64,000 nt of DNA from Staphylococcus equorum. GTDB taxonomy: Bacteria; Bacillota; Bacilli; Staphylococcales; Staphylococcaceae. The notes below the pieces were generated by a model. It was not told where the DNA came from. It did not search any database and saw only the letters and a program-made list of their open reading frames with translations. The DNA is taken from contig NZ_LNNB01000029.1 in assembly GCF_001747895.1 (NCBI RefSeq), positions 1-64,000 of the forward strand. The letters run 5' to 3'. This document shows, piece by piece, positions 18,584 through 27,869 of this stretch; the first letter of the stretch is position 1; each line of letters opens with the position of its first letter. The translations under genes were made by a program, and so were the position numbers.

Positions 18584-18904
18584 ATGGCTATAAAGCTGAG
18601 TTCGATTGACCAGTTTAAGCAAATTATTAAAGAAAACAAATATGCATTTGTATTGAAACATAGTGAAACATGTCCGATTTCAGCAAATGCAATGGACCAA
18701 TTCAACAAATTTTTATATGAAAGAGATATGGATGGTTACTACTTAATCGTACAACAAGAGAGAGATTTATCTAATTATATAGAAGAACAAACAGAAGTGA
18801 AACACGAATCGCCACAAGCATTTTATTTTGTTGAGGGACAAGCAATTTGGAATGCAAGTCATGATAAAATTAATGTCGCTTCATTAGCAAACGCTGAAGA
18901 ATAA
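18584..18904 (+). CDS. ytxJ: YtxJ-like bacillithiol-system redox protein
   Basis: This 106-residue thioredoxin-fold protein has a TCPIS motif at about residues 28-32, a monothiol CxxS-type site like the bacilliredoxin-related YtxJ/BrxC proteins. These are thought to act on S-bacillithiolated protein thiols in Firmicutes that make bacillithiol. The GTG at 18575 lies within the AGAGGTGA ribosome binding site, so the ATG at 18584 (MAIKLSSID) is preferred. It is a single-gene transcript with its own promoter and terminator. Confidence 0.85.
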   Translation: MAIKLSSIDQFKQIIKENKYAFVLKHSETCPISANAMDQFNKFLYERDMDGYYLIVQQERDLSNYIEEQTEVKHESPQAFYFVEGQAIWNASHDKINVASLANAEE

Positions 18905-18925
18905 AAACAAATTTAATTACATTTA

Positions 18926-18974
18926 GAAACGCTTGTCAATCTTTTATCAACACCAAGAGATTAGCAAGCGTTTC
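18926..18974 (+). terminator. Terminator after ytxJ
   Basis: GAAACGCTTG pairs with CAAGCGTTTC, extended by partly paired TCAATCTTTT/AAGAGATTAG, followed by CTTTTAA. Confidence 0.75.
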
Positions 18975-19266
18975 TTTTAATGTGAAAAAATTCCTAATGG
19001 CATGTATAATAAATAATTGAATGAGAAATATAGATTGCTATTTGATAGTGAGCGAATTTATAGAGCTAAACTTTATAGTTTATAGTGTTAATTATGATTT
19101 AGAACGCTGAATTTCAAAGTAAGCGTGTTTTAAATGCTCACATAGGGATATAAGTCTACGTGTATACTATAATAAATAAGTCTACAGAGGGAAGATGATT
19201 TTCTTTGAGTTGTGTATAATCATCATACAATAACAGTTATTAACAAAAAAATTTGAGGTGACAAAT
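18975..19266 (+). other. Leader and promoter area of glycerate kinase
   Basis: No gene is seen. TATAAT occurs at 19168-19173 and again at 19215-19220. TAAGTCTAC is directly repeated at 19151-19159 and 19177-19185, flanking the first TATAAT, and could be a regulator site. No clear -35 hexamer is present. Confidence 0.4.
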
Positions 19267-20385
19267 ATGAAAGTTTTAGTAGCGATGGATGAATTTAATG
19301 GTATTATATCTAGCTATCAGGCCAATCGTTATGTAGAAGAAGCGGTAGCGAGCCAAATAGAAAAAGCAGATATTGTTCAAGTGCCATTATTTAATGGGCG
19401 TCATGAACTTATGGATTCTGTCTTTTTATGGCAGTCAGGTACGAAATATAAAGTGCCAGCACATGATGCAGATATGAATGAGGTAGAAGCGGTTTATGGC
19501 ATTACTGATAACCATATGACGATTATTGAAGGCAACTTGTTTTTAAAAGGGAACAAGCCAATCATTGAGCGCACAAGTTATGGTTTAGGTGAAATTATGT
19601 TAGATGCATTAGATAATGATGCAGAACATATTATTATGTCTTTAGGTGGTATAGGTAGCTTTGACGGTGGTGCAGGTATGTTACAAGCACTTGGGGCTAA
19701 GTTTTATGATGATGAAGCGCAAGAAGTGGATTTACGTCAAGGTAGTAAGATGTTGAAATATATACGTAAAATTGATATTTCTGACATTCATCCACAATTG
19801 AAAAATGTACGTTTTCAATTAATGTCTGATTTTGATAGTAAACTATATGGGAAAAATAGTGAAATTATGCAAACATATGAACTCTATGGAATGACACGTC
19901 AAGATGCTGCTGAAATAGACAATTTACTGTGGTATTTAAGTGAAATTTTCAAAAGTGAGTTAAAACTGACAATGGGTCCTGTTCAAAGAGGTGGTGCAGG
20001 CGGTGGTATTGCTGCAGCCTTAAATGTACTTTATGATGCCGAAATTATGACAAGCCATGAACTTGTGGATCAAATTACACATTTAGATAATTTGATACAA
20101 CAAGCGGATTTAATTATATTCGGTGAAGGTGTAAATGAAGCAGACCAAATTTTAGAAACAACAACAGTGCGTCTGGCAGAGTTAGCAACGAAGCATAATA
20201 AACCATCTATTGCCATATGTGCGACAGATGACAAATTTGATTTGTTTGAATCAATGGGTGTCACTGCTACATTTAATACGTTTATAGAAATGCCGGAAAG
20301 TTTTACAGATTTCAAAATGGGTATTCAAATTAGACACTATACAGTACAAGCAATTAAATTATTGAAAACACAATTTGAAGTGTAA
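19267..20385 (+). CDS. glxK: Glycerate kinase (GlxK/GarK family)
   Basis: This 372-residue enzyme of the glycerate kinase type 1 family phosphorylates D-glycerate with ATP, feeding carbon into lower glycolysis. It begins MKVLVAMDEFNGIISS. The conserved SLGGIGSFDGGAGMLQALGA (about residues 131-150) and GPVQRGGAGGGIAAAL stretches are family signatures, and GEGVNEADQ follows. The ATG at 19267 lies 5 nt after GAGGTGA; the upstream GTG within that ribosome binding site is rejected. Monocistronic. Confidence 0.93.
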   Translation: MKVLVAMDEFNGIISSYQANRYVEEAVASQIEKADIVQVPLFNGRHELMDSVFLWQSGTKYKVPAHDADMNEVEAVYGITDNHMTIIEGNLFLKGNKPIIERTSYGLGEIMLDALDNDAEHIIMSLGGIGSFDGGAGMLQALGAKFYDDEAQEVDLRQGSKMLKYIRKIDISDIHPQLKNVRFQLMSDFDSKLYGKNSEIMQTYELYGMTRQDAAEIDNLLWYLSEIFKSELKLTMGPVQRGGAGGGIAAALNVLYDAEIMTSHELVDQITHLDNLIQQADLIIFGEGVNEADQILETTTVRLAELATKHNKPSIAICATDDKFDLFESMGVTATFNTFIEMPESFTDFKMGIQIRHYTVQAIKLLKTQFEV

Positions 20386-20470
20386 GTAGATAGGTGTTGA
20401 AAATTTTCAACATATGCTAAATAAAGGTCCGTAAGTTCACACGTAATGATTATAAATATATGAGAAATAG

Positions 20471-20511
20471 AAAAAGCGTAGATTCCTCAAAGTGAGAATC
20501 TACGCTTTTTT
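20471..20511. terminator. Bidirectional terminator between glxK and pepT
   Basis: AAAAAGCGTAGATTC pairs with GAATCTACGCTTTTT, with A/T runs on both sides. It serves the convergent glxK and pepT transcripts. Confidence 0.88.
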
Positions 20512-20549
20512 ATTGAGTTTGGATTTATATACAACTTACCAAACTTAAT

Positions 20550-21782
20550 TTACTTTTTATAAGTGTTTACGACTTCTTGTGCGATGCCCACAATGACATC
20601 TACAGCTTTTTCCATAACATCAATGGATGCATATTCAAAAGGTCCATGGAAATTAGCACAACCTGTAAAGATATTAGGGGTTGGTAGGCCCATATATGAA
20701 AGTTGAGACCCGTCCGTTCCACCACGTATAGGTGCTGTATTAGCAGGGATTTCTAACTTTTCAAACACACGTTTTGGTATATCAATTACATGTGGGTTTG
20801 GTTTGATTTTTTCCCCCATATTGTAGTATTGATCATTGATTTCTATTTCTATTGGTGCATCAGTATAATGCGTATTAATGTCATTTTTAATCTCAACAAG
20901 ACGTTTCTTGCGTAATTCAAAATGATTTCTATCATGATCACGAATAATATAGTGTAATGTCGTTTTTTCAACATCACCGTTCATTTTCATTAAATGATAG
21001 AAACCTTCGTAATCTTCTGTTCGTTCAGGCACTTCATTTTGTGGTAATAATGAGTTGAATTGTTGCCCCAAGAGAATAGCGTTAATCATTGCATTTTTAG
21101 CAGAACCAGGATGTACATTGACACCGTGACACGTAACGATTGCTTCTGCAGCATTGAAACTTTCATATTGTAATTCGCCAAATTCACTGCCATCCATAGT
21201 GTAGGCAAAATCAGCATTAAAACGCTCAACATCAAAGGCATGAGGGCCTTTACCAATTTCTTCATCTGGCGTAAAAGCAATACGAATAGGACCATGTTTG
21301 ACTTCTGGATGTTCCGTTAAATACTTAATTGCTTCCATGATTTCAACGACACCGGCTTTGTCATCAGCACCTAATAGTGACGTGCCATCTGTGACCATTA
21401 ACGTATGACCTTCTACGTGTTTCATAGCAGGAAATACATCTTGGCTCAATATACGACTTGTTTCACCTAATTTGATAGGTTGACCATCATAATTTTCAAT
21501 GATTTGTGGATTTACATTTGATGCATTGAAATCAGGTGAAGTATCAACATGTGCCAAAAAGCCAACAGTAGGTAAAGCTTCGTCAACATTACTTTCTAAT
21601 GTTGCGAATAAATAACCTTGTTCATCAATGTCAGTTTCTAAACCTAAATCCGTTAACTCGTCATTTAACAAATTTAGTAAATTCCATTGCTTCTCAGTGG
21701 AAGGCGTGGTATTAGACTCTGGATCAGATTGTGTATCTATTGTTACATATCTTGTTAATCTATCAATTATATCAGTTTTCAA
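20550..21782 (-). CDS. pepT: Peptidase T (tripeptide aminopeptidase), probable TTG start
   Basis: PepT is a dinuclear zinc M20 aminopeptidase that removes the N-terminal residue of tripeptides in the cytoplasm. In 410 residues the metal-binding [28 protein letters not shown] and [10 protein letters not shown] motifs are visible. GTG at 21791 is in frame but abuts the AAGGGG ribosome binding site. TTG at 21782 has better spacing and gives [12 protein letters not shown], which aligns with remembered S. aureus PepT (MKNQLIDRLTRY). It follows a split threonine/serine exporter by a few bases, so peptide hydrolysis and amino acid export appear linked in one operon. Confidence 0.93.
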   Translation of the reverse strand: MKTDIIDRLTRYVTIDTQSDPESNTTPSTEKQWNLLNLLNDELTDLGLETDIDEQGYLFATLESNVDEALPTVGFLAHVDTSPDFNASNVNPQIIENYDGQPIKLGETSRILSQDVFPAMKHVEGHTLMVTDGTSLLGADDKAGVVEIMEAIKYLTEHPEVKHGPIRIAFTPDEEIGKGPHAFDVERFNADFAYTMDGSEFGELQYESFNAAEAIVTCHGVNVHPGSAKNAMINAILLGQQFNSLLPQNEVPERTEDYEGFYHLMKMNGDVEKTTLHYIIRDHDRNHFELRKKRLVEIKNDINTHYTDAPIEIEINDQYYNMGEKIKPNPHVIDIPKRVFEKLEIPANTAPIRGGTDGSQLSYMGLPTPNIFTGCANFHGPFEYASIDVMEKAVDVIVGIAQEVVNTYKK

Positions 21783-21794
21783 AAAAAACACCCC

Positions 21795-22295
21795 TTAAGC
21801 TCTATTGTTCATATTGTAAGATTTTTTATATGTTTTACCATTCATTCTACCATAATGTTGTTTAATCCGTGTATTGAGATGATAGATGATTTCTGCACAT
21901 AGAATACCAAAAGCAATCGCGCCTGAAATCAAAGTGACCTCAAGAAATGTATTTGTAGCGAGTGTATATTGATTACTAACTAAATAACGTGTCGCTTCAT
22001 ATGCTAAACCACCTGGTACTAATGGGATAATCCCTGGAACAATAAAGATAATAACAGGTCGTTTGTAACGTCTACTCATTACGTGACTCATAATTGCTAA
22101 AATAAAGCTTCCTAAAAATGAAGCCATTACTTTACCGAAATCTAAGTCCACAGTAAGTTTGAAGATGATCCAGCCCATTGCGCCAACGAAACCACAAGCT
22201 AAAAGGAGGCGACGTGGTGCATTAAAGATAATCGAAAAAAGCATTGTAGCTAAAAAGCTGACAATAAATTGTAAAACATAATATCCGATGAGCAT
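21795..22295 (-). CDS. Threonine/serine exporter family protein, small subunit (ThrE C-terminal half, YjjB-like)
   Basis: This 166-residue hydrophobic protein has about five membrane helices. It corresponds to the C-terminal half of ThrE (DUF3815), which in many Firmicutes is a separate gene. It would pair with the upstream protein to form the amino acid or dicarboxylate exporter. The ribosome binding site is AAGGAG. Its stop nearly abuts pepT. Transport substrate is inferred from the family only. Confidence 0.85.
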   Translation of the reverse strand: MLIGYYVLQFIVSFLATMLFSIIFNAPRRLLLACGFVGAMGWIIFKLTVDLDFGKVMASFLGSFILAIMSHVMSRRYKRPVIIFIVPGIIPLVPGGLAYEATRYLVSNQYTLATNTFLEVTLISGAIAFGILCAEIIYHLNTRIKQHYGRMNGKTYKKSYNMNNRA

Positions 22296-22309
22296 ATAAG
22301 CACTCCTTT

Positions 22310-23071
22310 TTAAAATATTAATAAAACGATGGCAACGCCGGCACCAATTGCAAATGCTGTGAGAGCTGCTTCAACGCCACGAGACATACCGGCAATCAAT
22401 TCTCCAGCCATTAGATCACGAATAGCATTCGTAATTAATATCCCTGGTACAAGAGGCATGACGCCAGCTATGGTTATAAAGTCTTGGTTTTCTGTCATAC
22501 CTAATTTAGTGAATGTGGCGGCGACCGTTATAACAACTACAGCACTAAGAAATTCTGAAAAGAATTTAATTTGAATATAGCGTTGTACAAAATCAAAAGT
22601 TAAAAACGCACCAGCTCCAGCAATAATAGCGAAAAAGAAGTCGTTTATTCCGCCGCCAAACATGATGAGGAAGAATCCACATGCGATTGCTGCTGCGAAG
22701 AACTTAGTAATAGATGAAAATTGTAAGGATGCATGATGTAAATGTATAAGTTCTGACTTTGCTTCATCTATATCTAATTGATTGTTTGAAATTTTACGCG
22801 ATAAACTATTGGTTAAGGCGATTTTTTCTAAATCAGTAGTTCTCTCACGAATGCGTACAAGTCGCGTGTTCGTACGATCATTAAGGGAAAAAATAATTGC
22901 TGTAGAAGTTACAAAGCTATATGTATCATCTAAGCCATAGTTGGCAGCGATTCGTGTCATCGTATCTTCCACACGATAGGTTTCAGCACCACTTTCTAGC
23001 AAAATTCTTCCCGCGATAAGTACGACATCAATCACTTTGTCTTCATCAATGATAGTGATTGTATCTGACAT
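22310..23071 (-). CDS. Threonine/serine exporter family protein, large subunit (ThrE N-terminal half, YjjP-like)
   Basis: This 253-residue protein has an N-terminal cytoplasmic region of about 110 residues (VIDVVLIAGRILLESGAETYRVEDTMTRI, typical of DUF1212/YjjP) followed by five helices. The AGGAGGTGACC ribosome binding site is near-perfect. It leads the three-gene unit with the small ThrE subunit (14-bp gap) and pepT. Confidence 0.87.
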   Translation of the reverse strand: MSDTITIIDEDKVIDVVLIAGRILLESGAETYRVEDTMTRIAANYGLDDTYSFVTSTAIIFSLNDRTNTRLVRIRERTTDLEKIALTNSLSRKISNNQLDIDEAKSELIHLHHASLQFSSITKFFAAAIACGFFLIMFGGGINDFFFAIIAGAGAFLTFDFVQRYIQIKFFSEFLSAVVVITVAATFTKLGMTENQDFITIAGVMPLVPGILITNAIRDLMAGELIAGMSRGVEAALTAFAIGAGVAIVLLIF

Positions 23072-23388
23072 AGTTGGTCACCTCCTAGAATAATATTAGA
23101 ACAATTGAAAGTTTACAGCGTACAACAGTAACTTTCAATAACAATTCATACTCTGTTATTAATTTTTAAACTCCCATTATATATTGTAACAAACATAATT
23201 TTGTAATTGTTGTTTTTAAGTTAAAAAATAACAATTGAAACATACGCTTCAATCTAGATTTCAATTTTAACATATAGATTCTTTAAGTGTTGACTGTGTC
23301 TGCTTTTAGACGTAGTTATTTTTTGAAATGAAGAGGGGGAGTTGCACAATTTGAAACGTGACTACAGAAAGTGAGCATAAAAAGAAGA
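23072..23388. other. Gap upstream of the exporter-pepT operon
   Basis: AT-rich, with no gene. It should carry the minus-strand promoter of the exporter operon. I see no clear operator. It ends at the gdpS terminator. Confidence 0.4.
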
Positions 23389-23439
23389 GAGCGGGAATAT
23401 GAAAACAAAGTTAGAACTTTGTTTTTATACTTCCCGCTC
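23389..23439 (-). terminator. GAGCGGGA-type hairpin terminator after gdpS
   Basis: GAGCGGGA...TCCCGCTC arms with an inner AACAAAGTT/AACTTTGTT stem. Read on the minus strand, CTCTTCTTTTTATG follows. Same end sequence as the hairpin at 1208-1255. Confidence 0.8.
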
Positions 23440-23472
23440 CCTGTTTAAGCAGTTTTAAATTTGAAGTGCTTT

Positions 23473-24543
23473 TTATAATTTAACAATTGGATTAAACATG
23501 ACTTGATTACGGCCTTCATTTTTTGCCATGTGCAGCATGTCATCCGCAATTTTGAATACTTTACGTTGAGATTTGTATTCTTCTTGAGTTAAGTAACCTA
23601 CACCAATGGATACAGATAACTTGATAACTTCTTTATTCGGTAAATGGAAAGTAGATTGTTCTACGCCTGCACGAATATTTTCACTGAGTTTTACACATTG
23701 ATCTAAAGTATAATCGTATAAGACAATTGAAAATTCTTCGCCTCCATTACGATAAATACTAAATTGTTGAGGCACATAATTTTTTAATAGTTGTGCGACT
23801 TGTCTAAGTACGGCATCACCAGATTTATGTGAAAATTTATCATTTACATCTTTGAAACCATCTATATCAATGAGTAATAACCCTAAGCTTTCATTGTTTT
23901 CTTCAGCGATACGCGTCGTTTCATTTAAATGTCTATCAAATTCTTTAACATTACCCAAACCAGTTAAATAGTCCAGTTTATCTTCATTTTCATAACGATT
24001 AACTAATGAGAAAAAATGCCAAATATCAACAAATGTGATAGAAGAAGTAATCGTTAAAATAAAGGATAGTGGTATTAAGAACAACACCTCTGTTAATTCA
24101 TAATAAGGGCTGATAAGTGATAAGATAAGCAAAATAACTAATGTAATTGCATTAAGGATTTGTAATGAAACAATGTCGCTTTGTTTTAAAAATGGTCCAA
24201 CTGCGCCGACCACGATGGCTATAACGATGAGAATCGTAGCAATAATAATTGTGAAGTCACCAATCAGTACATTGACTACAGATACTATAATCGCGGCTAG
24301 AACGGTGTATACCATATTTGTATATCTACCTAAGAATAAAATAGGCACGAATGATAAATAGAGTGCGTATTCATTGAATAGGGGCACTGGGTAGGCGGAT
24401 AGTAAAAGTGCTACTATCGTCATTAAAATAGTGACGTATTCTTTTGAAAACACCATGTTTTTATTTTCTGAATACTGTAGGCGATGGAATAAGTAAATTC
24501 CTGCCACAATAACAGAGATATTGTAGATAATAGCTTCAAACAT
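23473..24543 (-). CDS. gdpS: GGDEF domain membrane protein GdpS
   Basis: This 356-residue protein has six or so N-terminal membrane helices (residues 1-175) and a C-terminal GGDEF domain with the active-site motif GGEEF at about residue 265. No RxxD inhibitory site precedes it. It is the conserved staphylococcal GGDEF protein GdpS; published work found that it influences biofilm formation independently of cyclic di-GMP synthesis, and staphylococci generally lack other parts of a c-di-GMP system. So the enzymatic assignment is uncertain although the motif is intact. It is divergent from tagO. Confidence 0.93.
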   Translation of the reverse strand: MFEAIIYNISVIVAGIYLFHRLQYSENKNMVFSKEYVTILMTIVALLLSAYPVPLFNEYALYLSFVPILFLGRYTNMVYTVLAAIIVSVVNVLIGDFTIIIATILIVIAIVVGAVGPFLKQSDIVSLQILNAITLVILLILSLISPYYELTEVLFLIPLSFILTITSSITFVDIWHFFSLVNRYENEDKLDYLTGLGNVKEFDRHLNETTRIAEENNESLGLLLIDIDGFKDVNDKFSHKSGDAVLRQVAQLLKNYVPQQFSIYRNGGEEFSIVLYDYTLDQCVKLSENIRAGVEQSTFHLPNKEVIKLSVSIGVGYLTQEEYKSQRKVFKIADDMLHMAKNEGRNQVMFNPIVKL

Positions 24544-24952
24544 TTAACGTTACACTCCTTTGAATAAACACTTAGTTATTGTAAGTGAAAACTTACATTT
24601 TGTCATCACTATATAAATAGAAATTTATAACATTCACTTAGTATTCATGTTAAAATATTTGTCTGAGTGATTATATATAAATCACTCAGTTTATAATTAA
24701 AAATCAAAACAAATTCGTTTATAGGATGTTAATTATCTCATTACTATTTGTATAAGTAAAAGCGTATGAGGTATTATGGTATTAAGTGCATAAATATTTA
24801 GATATGGCGGATGTGCAATTTGTTAGAGTTGCATCAACATCACAGACCATTTTATAGATAATATAAATTTGCAGTTTAAAGTTAAAATTATTTTCAATGT
24901 AACGACTTTGAAATTCGAAATAATCAAGAATTATATTAATGAAGGTGAACTG
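24544..24952. other. Divergent intergenic region gdpS/tagO
   Basis: 409 bp without a gene. A perfect 10-bp inverted repeat CTGAGTGATT/AATCACTCAG with a 7-nt loop lies at 24663-24689. It could be an operator or a transcript end. Promoters for gdpS (minus) and tagO (plus) must lie here, but none is clear-cut. An in-frame extension of tagO back to 24869 is open but lacks a ribosome binding site. Confidence 0.5.
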
Positions 24953-26017
24953 ATGTATACATTATTATTAATCATTTTTTCAATGATTGTCAGTTTAATA
25001 CTAACACCAATAATTATAAAGGTTTCTCATAAACTAGGCATTGTAGATAAGCCGAATTTTAGAAAAGTACATACAAAACCCGTTTCTGTATTAGGCGGAA
25101 CTGTAATACTTTTTGCGTTTCTATTAGGGATATGGCTAGGACATCCGATAGAAACTGAAGTTAAACCGCTTGTTATTGGATCAGTATTAATCTATTTGGT
25201 GGGACTTGTAGATGATATCTATGATTTGAAACCAGTTATAAAATTAATTGGCCAAGTAATTGCAGCACTCGTCGTTGTCTACTATGGAGTGACGATTGAT
25301 TTTATCTCCTTACCAATTGGACCTACGATACATTTTGGTGTATTTGGGATTCCTATCACTGTGATTTGGATTGTAGCCATCACTAATGCAATTAACTTAA
25401 TCGATGGATTAGATGGATTAGCATCTGGTGTATCAATGATTGCCTTAATGACAATTGGCTTTATAGCAATATTACAAGCAAATATTTTTATTATGATGAT
25501 TTGCAGTGTCTTAATAGGTGCGCTTTTAGGATTCTTATTCTTTAATTTCCACCCAGCTAAAATCTTTTTAGGTGATAGTGGTGCGTTACTTGTAGGATTT
25601 ATTGTAGGATTCCTATCATTACTAGGATTTAAGAATATAACTTTTATTTCACTATTCTTCCCAATTGTTATCTTAGCAGTGCCGTTTATTGATACGTTGT
25701 TTGCGATGATACGTCGTGTGAAGAAAGGTCAGCATATTATGCAAGCAGATAAATCGCATTTACATCATAAATTATTAGAATTAGGTTATTCACATCGCCA
25801 GACCGTAATACTTATATATTCTATAGCATTACTATTTAGTCTTGCTAGTATTATATTATATTTATCTCAACCATGGGGTGTACTCATGATGCTCATTCTT
25901 ATTTTAGTTACGATTGAGCTTATTGTAGAATTTACTGGTCTCATTGATGATGATTACAGACCTTTAATGAAATTAATTGAAAACAAACAACGAAACAAAG
26001 ACGACGAACATCAATAA
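24953..26017 (+). CDS. tagO: Undecaprenyl-phosphate GlcNAc-1-phosphate transferase TagO (TarO)
   Basis: TagO transfers GlcNAc-1-phosphate from UDP-GlcNAc to undecaprenyl phosphate, the first step of wall teichoic acid synthesis. The 354-residue protein has about ten to eleven helices. Family active-site loops are present: VDDIYDL (about residues 84-90), NAINLIDGLDGLASG (about 145-159) and the ADKSHLHHKLL histidine loop (about 265-275). The ATG at 24953 has GAAGGTGA upstream and gives a length close to the S. aureus protein. Confidence 0.95.
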   Translation: MYTLLLIIFSMIVSLILTPIIIKVSHKLGIVDKPNFRKVHTKPVSVLGGTVILFAFLLGIWLGHPIETEVKPLVIGSVLIYLVGLVDDIYDLKPVIKLIGQVIAALVVVYYGVTIDFISLPIGPTIHFGVFGIPITVIWIVAITNAINLIDGLDGLASGVSMIALMTIGFIAILQANIFIMMICSVLIGALLGFLFFNFHPAKIFLGDSGALLVGFIVGFLSLLGFKNITFISLFFPIVILAVPFIDTLFAMIRRVKKGQHIMQADKSHLHHKLLELGYSHRQTVILIYSIALLFSLASIILYLSQPWGVLMMLILILVTIELIVEFTGLIDDDYRPLMKLIENKQRNKDDEHQ

Positions 26018-26050
26018 TAAAGAGGCTTCCAAGATGGAAGTCTCTTTATT
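26016..26050. terminator. Bidirectional terminator between tagO and the YigZ-like gene
   Basis: AATAAAGAGGCTTCC pairs with GGAAGTCTCTTTATT (one G-U pair). It overlaps the last bases of tagO and lies between convergent genes. Confidence 0.82.
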
Positions 26051-26084
26051 TTATATTCTGATACGTATAATTTGGATTTCAAAA

Positions 26085-26726
26085 TTAAGAAGTAGAAATA
26101 TCGAAAGGTAAGCGTACAACTTCATTTTCTATTAAATCATAATTTCCTGAAGTGTTACGATTTAAAAAATCTATAAATTGAGCGTAATCTGTTTTAACAA
26201 CATCAATGTGGTAACTTACTTTATCAGTATAATTCGTATCACGTAATAAATAAGGTGTGCTCGCAAGTTCATATTCAAACTTACCTGTTAAATCATAAGC
26301 AATGGTAACCGTTGTAGGTATAGCAGGACGCAAAGCAACTCTACCAATATCATAAATTACATCTCGTACTGCACCACTATATGCACGGATTAATCCGCCA
26401 CCGCCTAATTTAATGCCACCAAAGTAGCGTGTGACCACTACGGCAGCATCATGTATCTCTAATTTTTTTAAAATATCGAGCATAGGAACTCCCGCTGTAC
26501 CACTTGGCTCACCGTCGTCATTTGCTTTTTGGATATTCATTTGGTCTCCAACTGTATATGCTGAACAATTATGTGTTGCTTCTCGGTGTTCAGATTTCAC
26601 TGCCTCGATAAAAGCTTTAGCGGCATCTTCAGATTCCACAGGTTTAATATGTGCTATAAAACGTGATTTACTGATTATATTTTCAATTGTATGTTCTTTT
26701 TTAATTGTGATTATTGCATCATCCAT
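26085..26726 (-). CDS. YigZ/IMPACT family protein (UPF0029)
   Basis: This 213-residue cytoplasmic protein has an N-terminal Impact domain (KSRFIAHIKPV, REATHNCSAYTVG, DDGEPSGTAGVPML, VVVTRYFGGIKLGGGGLIRAYSGA) and a C-terminal DUF1949 domain from about residue 135. It is related to B. subtilis YvyE. The family may bind nucleic acid or ribosomes; no defined activity can be assigned. It is convergent with tagO. Confidence 0.9.
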   Translation of the reverse strand: MDDAIITIKKEHTIENIISKSRFIAHIKPVESEDAAKAFIEAVKSEHREATHNCSAYTVGDQMNIQKANDDGEPSGTAGVPMLDILKKLEIHDAAVVVTRYFGGIKLGGGGLIRAYSGAVRDVIYDIGRVALRPAIPTTVTIAYDLTGKFEYELASTPYLLRDTNYTDKVSYHIDVVKTDYAQFIDFLNRNTSGNYDLIENEVVRLPFDISTS

Positions 26727-26897
26727 TTATCGTCACCTCATCTTTGTATAGTCAGACAATCATTTATATATGTTTTTAAAATTCATTAATTACACATATT
26801 ATACACTGTATTGTATTATAGATTAAATGCAAAAATAAATTTTCTTTTTACTTAAAATAGGGTATCATAGTTGTGAGTATAATTGAGGAGGATTAAG

Positions 26898-27761
26898 ATG
26901 AAGATTGCTGTCTTGACGGATTCAACGAGCTATCTATCTCAAACGCTAATAGAAAAATATAACATAAGAATTGCGCCGCTAAGCGTAACTTTCGATAATG
27001 GTGAAAATTTTGTAGAAAACGCAACAATATCAACGGATGCATTTTATAAAAGAATGGAAACTTCAAATACAATTCCCACGACGAGTCAACCTGCCATTGG
27101 AGAGTTTATAAAACATTTTAAAGAACTTCAAGATGAAGGCTATACTGATGTCATATCTGTTTTTATTTCATCTGGTATTAGTGGCAGTTATCAAACAGCT
27201 ACGCAAGCAGGGAAAATGGTAGAAGGTATCAATGTGCATACATTTGATTCGAAATTAGCTGCGATGGTAGAAGGTGGTTATGTTCTACGTGCAGTTGAAA
27301 TGATAGAACAAGGATATGAGCCCCAAGATATTATTAAAGACCTTGAAGCTATGCGAGAAGTAACGGGTGCAATCTTAATGGTAGATGATTTAAAAAATTT
27401 ACAGAAAAGTGGTCGTATCACTGGAGCGCAAGCATGGGTAGGTACAATGTTGAAAATGAAACCTGTGTTAACATTTGATGACGGCAAAATCGTACCAGAA
27501 TCAAAAGTTCGCACGAAAAAACGTGCACTCAATGAAATCGTTAATAAAGTTACCGCTCAAGTGAAAGATTATGAAGCAGTGACATTATATATTATTGAGG
27601 GTGATAAATCAGAAGATGCAGCCTGGATGGAAAAAGAATTACAAGAAAAATACCCACAATATAAACTGCAACGCTCTAAGTTAGGTCCGGTTATTGCAGC
27701 GCACTTAGGTTCTGGTGGTATGGGACTAGGGTTTACAGGGAGAAACATACGTATATCATAA
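26898..27761 (+). CDS. fakB1: DegV family fatty-acid-binding protein (FakB1-like)
   Basis: This 287-residue DegV-fold protein holds a fatty acid for phosphorylation by FakA kinase, so that exogenous fatty acids can enter phospholipid synthesis. The VLTDSTSYL start, [22 protein letters not shown] and the final [16 protein letters not shown] are family motifs. From remembered sequences it resembles S. aureus FakB1 (saturated chains) more than FakB2; that subtype is inference. The ATG at 26898 has GAGGAGG; the TTG upstream overlaps the ribosome binding site and is rejected. Confidence 0.85.
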   Translation: MKIAVLTDSTSYLSQTLIEKYNIRIAPLSVTFDNGENFVENATISTDAFYKRMETSNTIPTTSQPAIGEFIKHFKELQDEGYTDVISVFISSGISGSYQTATQAGKMVEGINVHTFDSKLAAMVEGGYVLRAVEMIEQGYEPQDIIKDLEAMREVTGAILMVDDLKNLQKSGRITGAQAWVGTMLKMKPVLTFDDGKIVPESKVRTKKRALNEIVNKVTAQVKDYEAVTLYIIEGDKSEDAAWMEKELQEKYPQYKLQRSKLGPVIAAHLGSGGMGLGFTGRNIRIS

Positions 27762-27775
27762 ATATTAACTCGTTT

Positions 27776-27815
27776 AAAGACATGTCATGCCAAGAATGGT
27801 ATCCATGTCTTTTTT
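27776..27815 (+). terminator. Terminator between fakB1 and comFA
   Basis: AAAGACATG pairs with CATGTCTTT and an inner imperfect stem, followed by a T-run. The comFA ribosome binding site begins immediately after it. Confidence 0.7.
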
Positions 27816-27869
27816 TATTGGAGGTCATCTAAGATAAAACATTATGGAAAACTAATTACCGAAAAAGAT

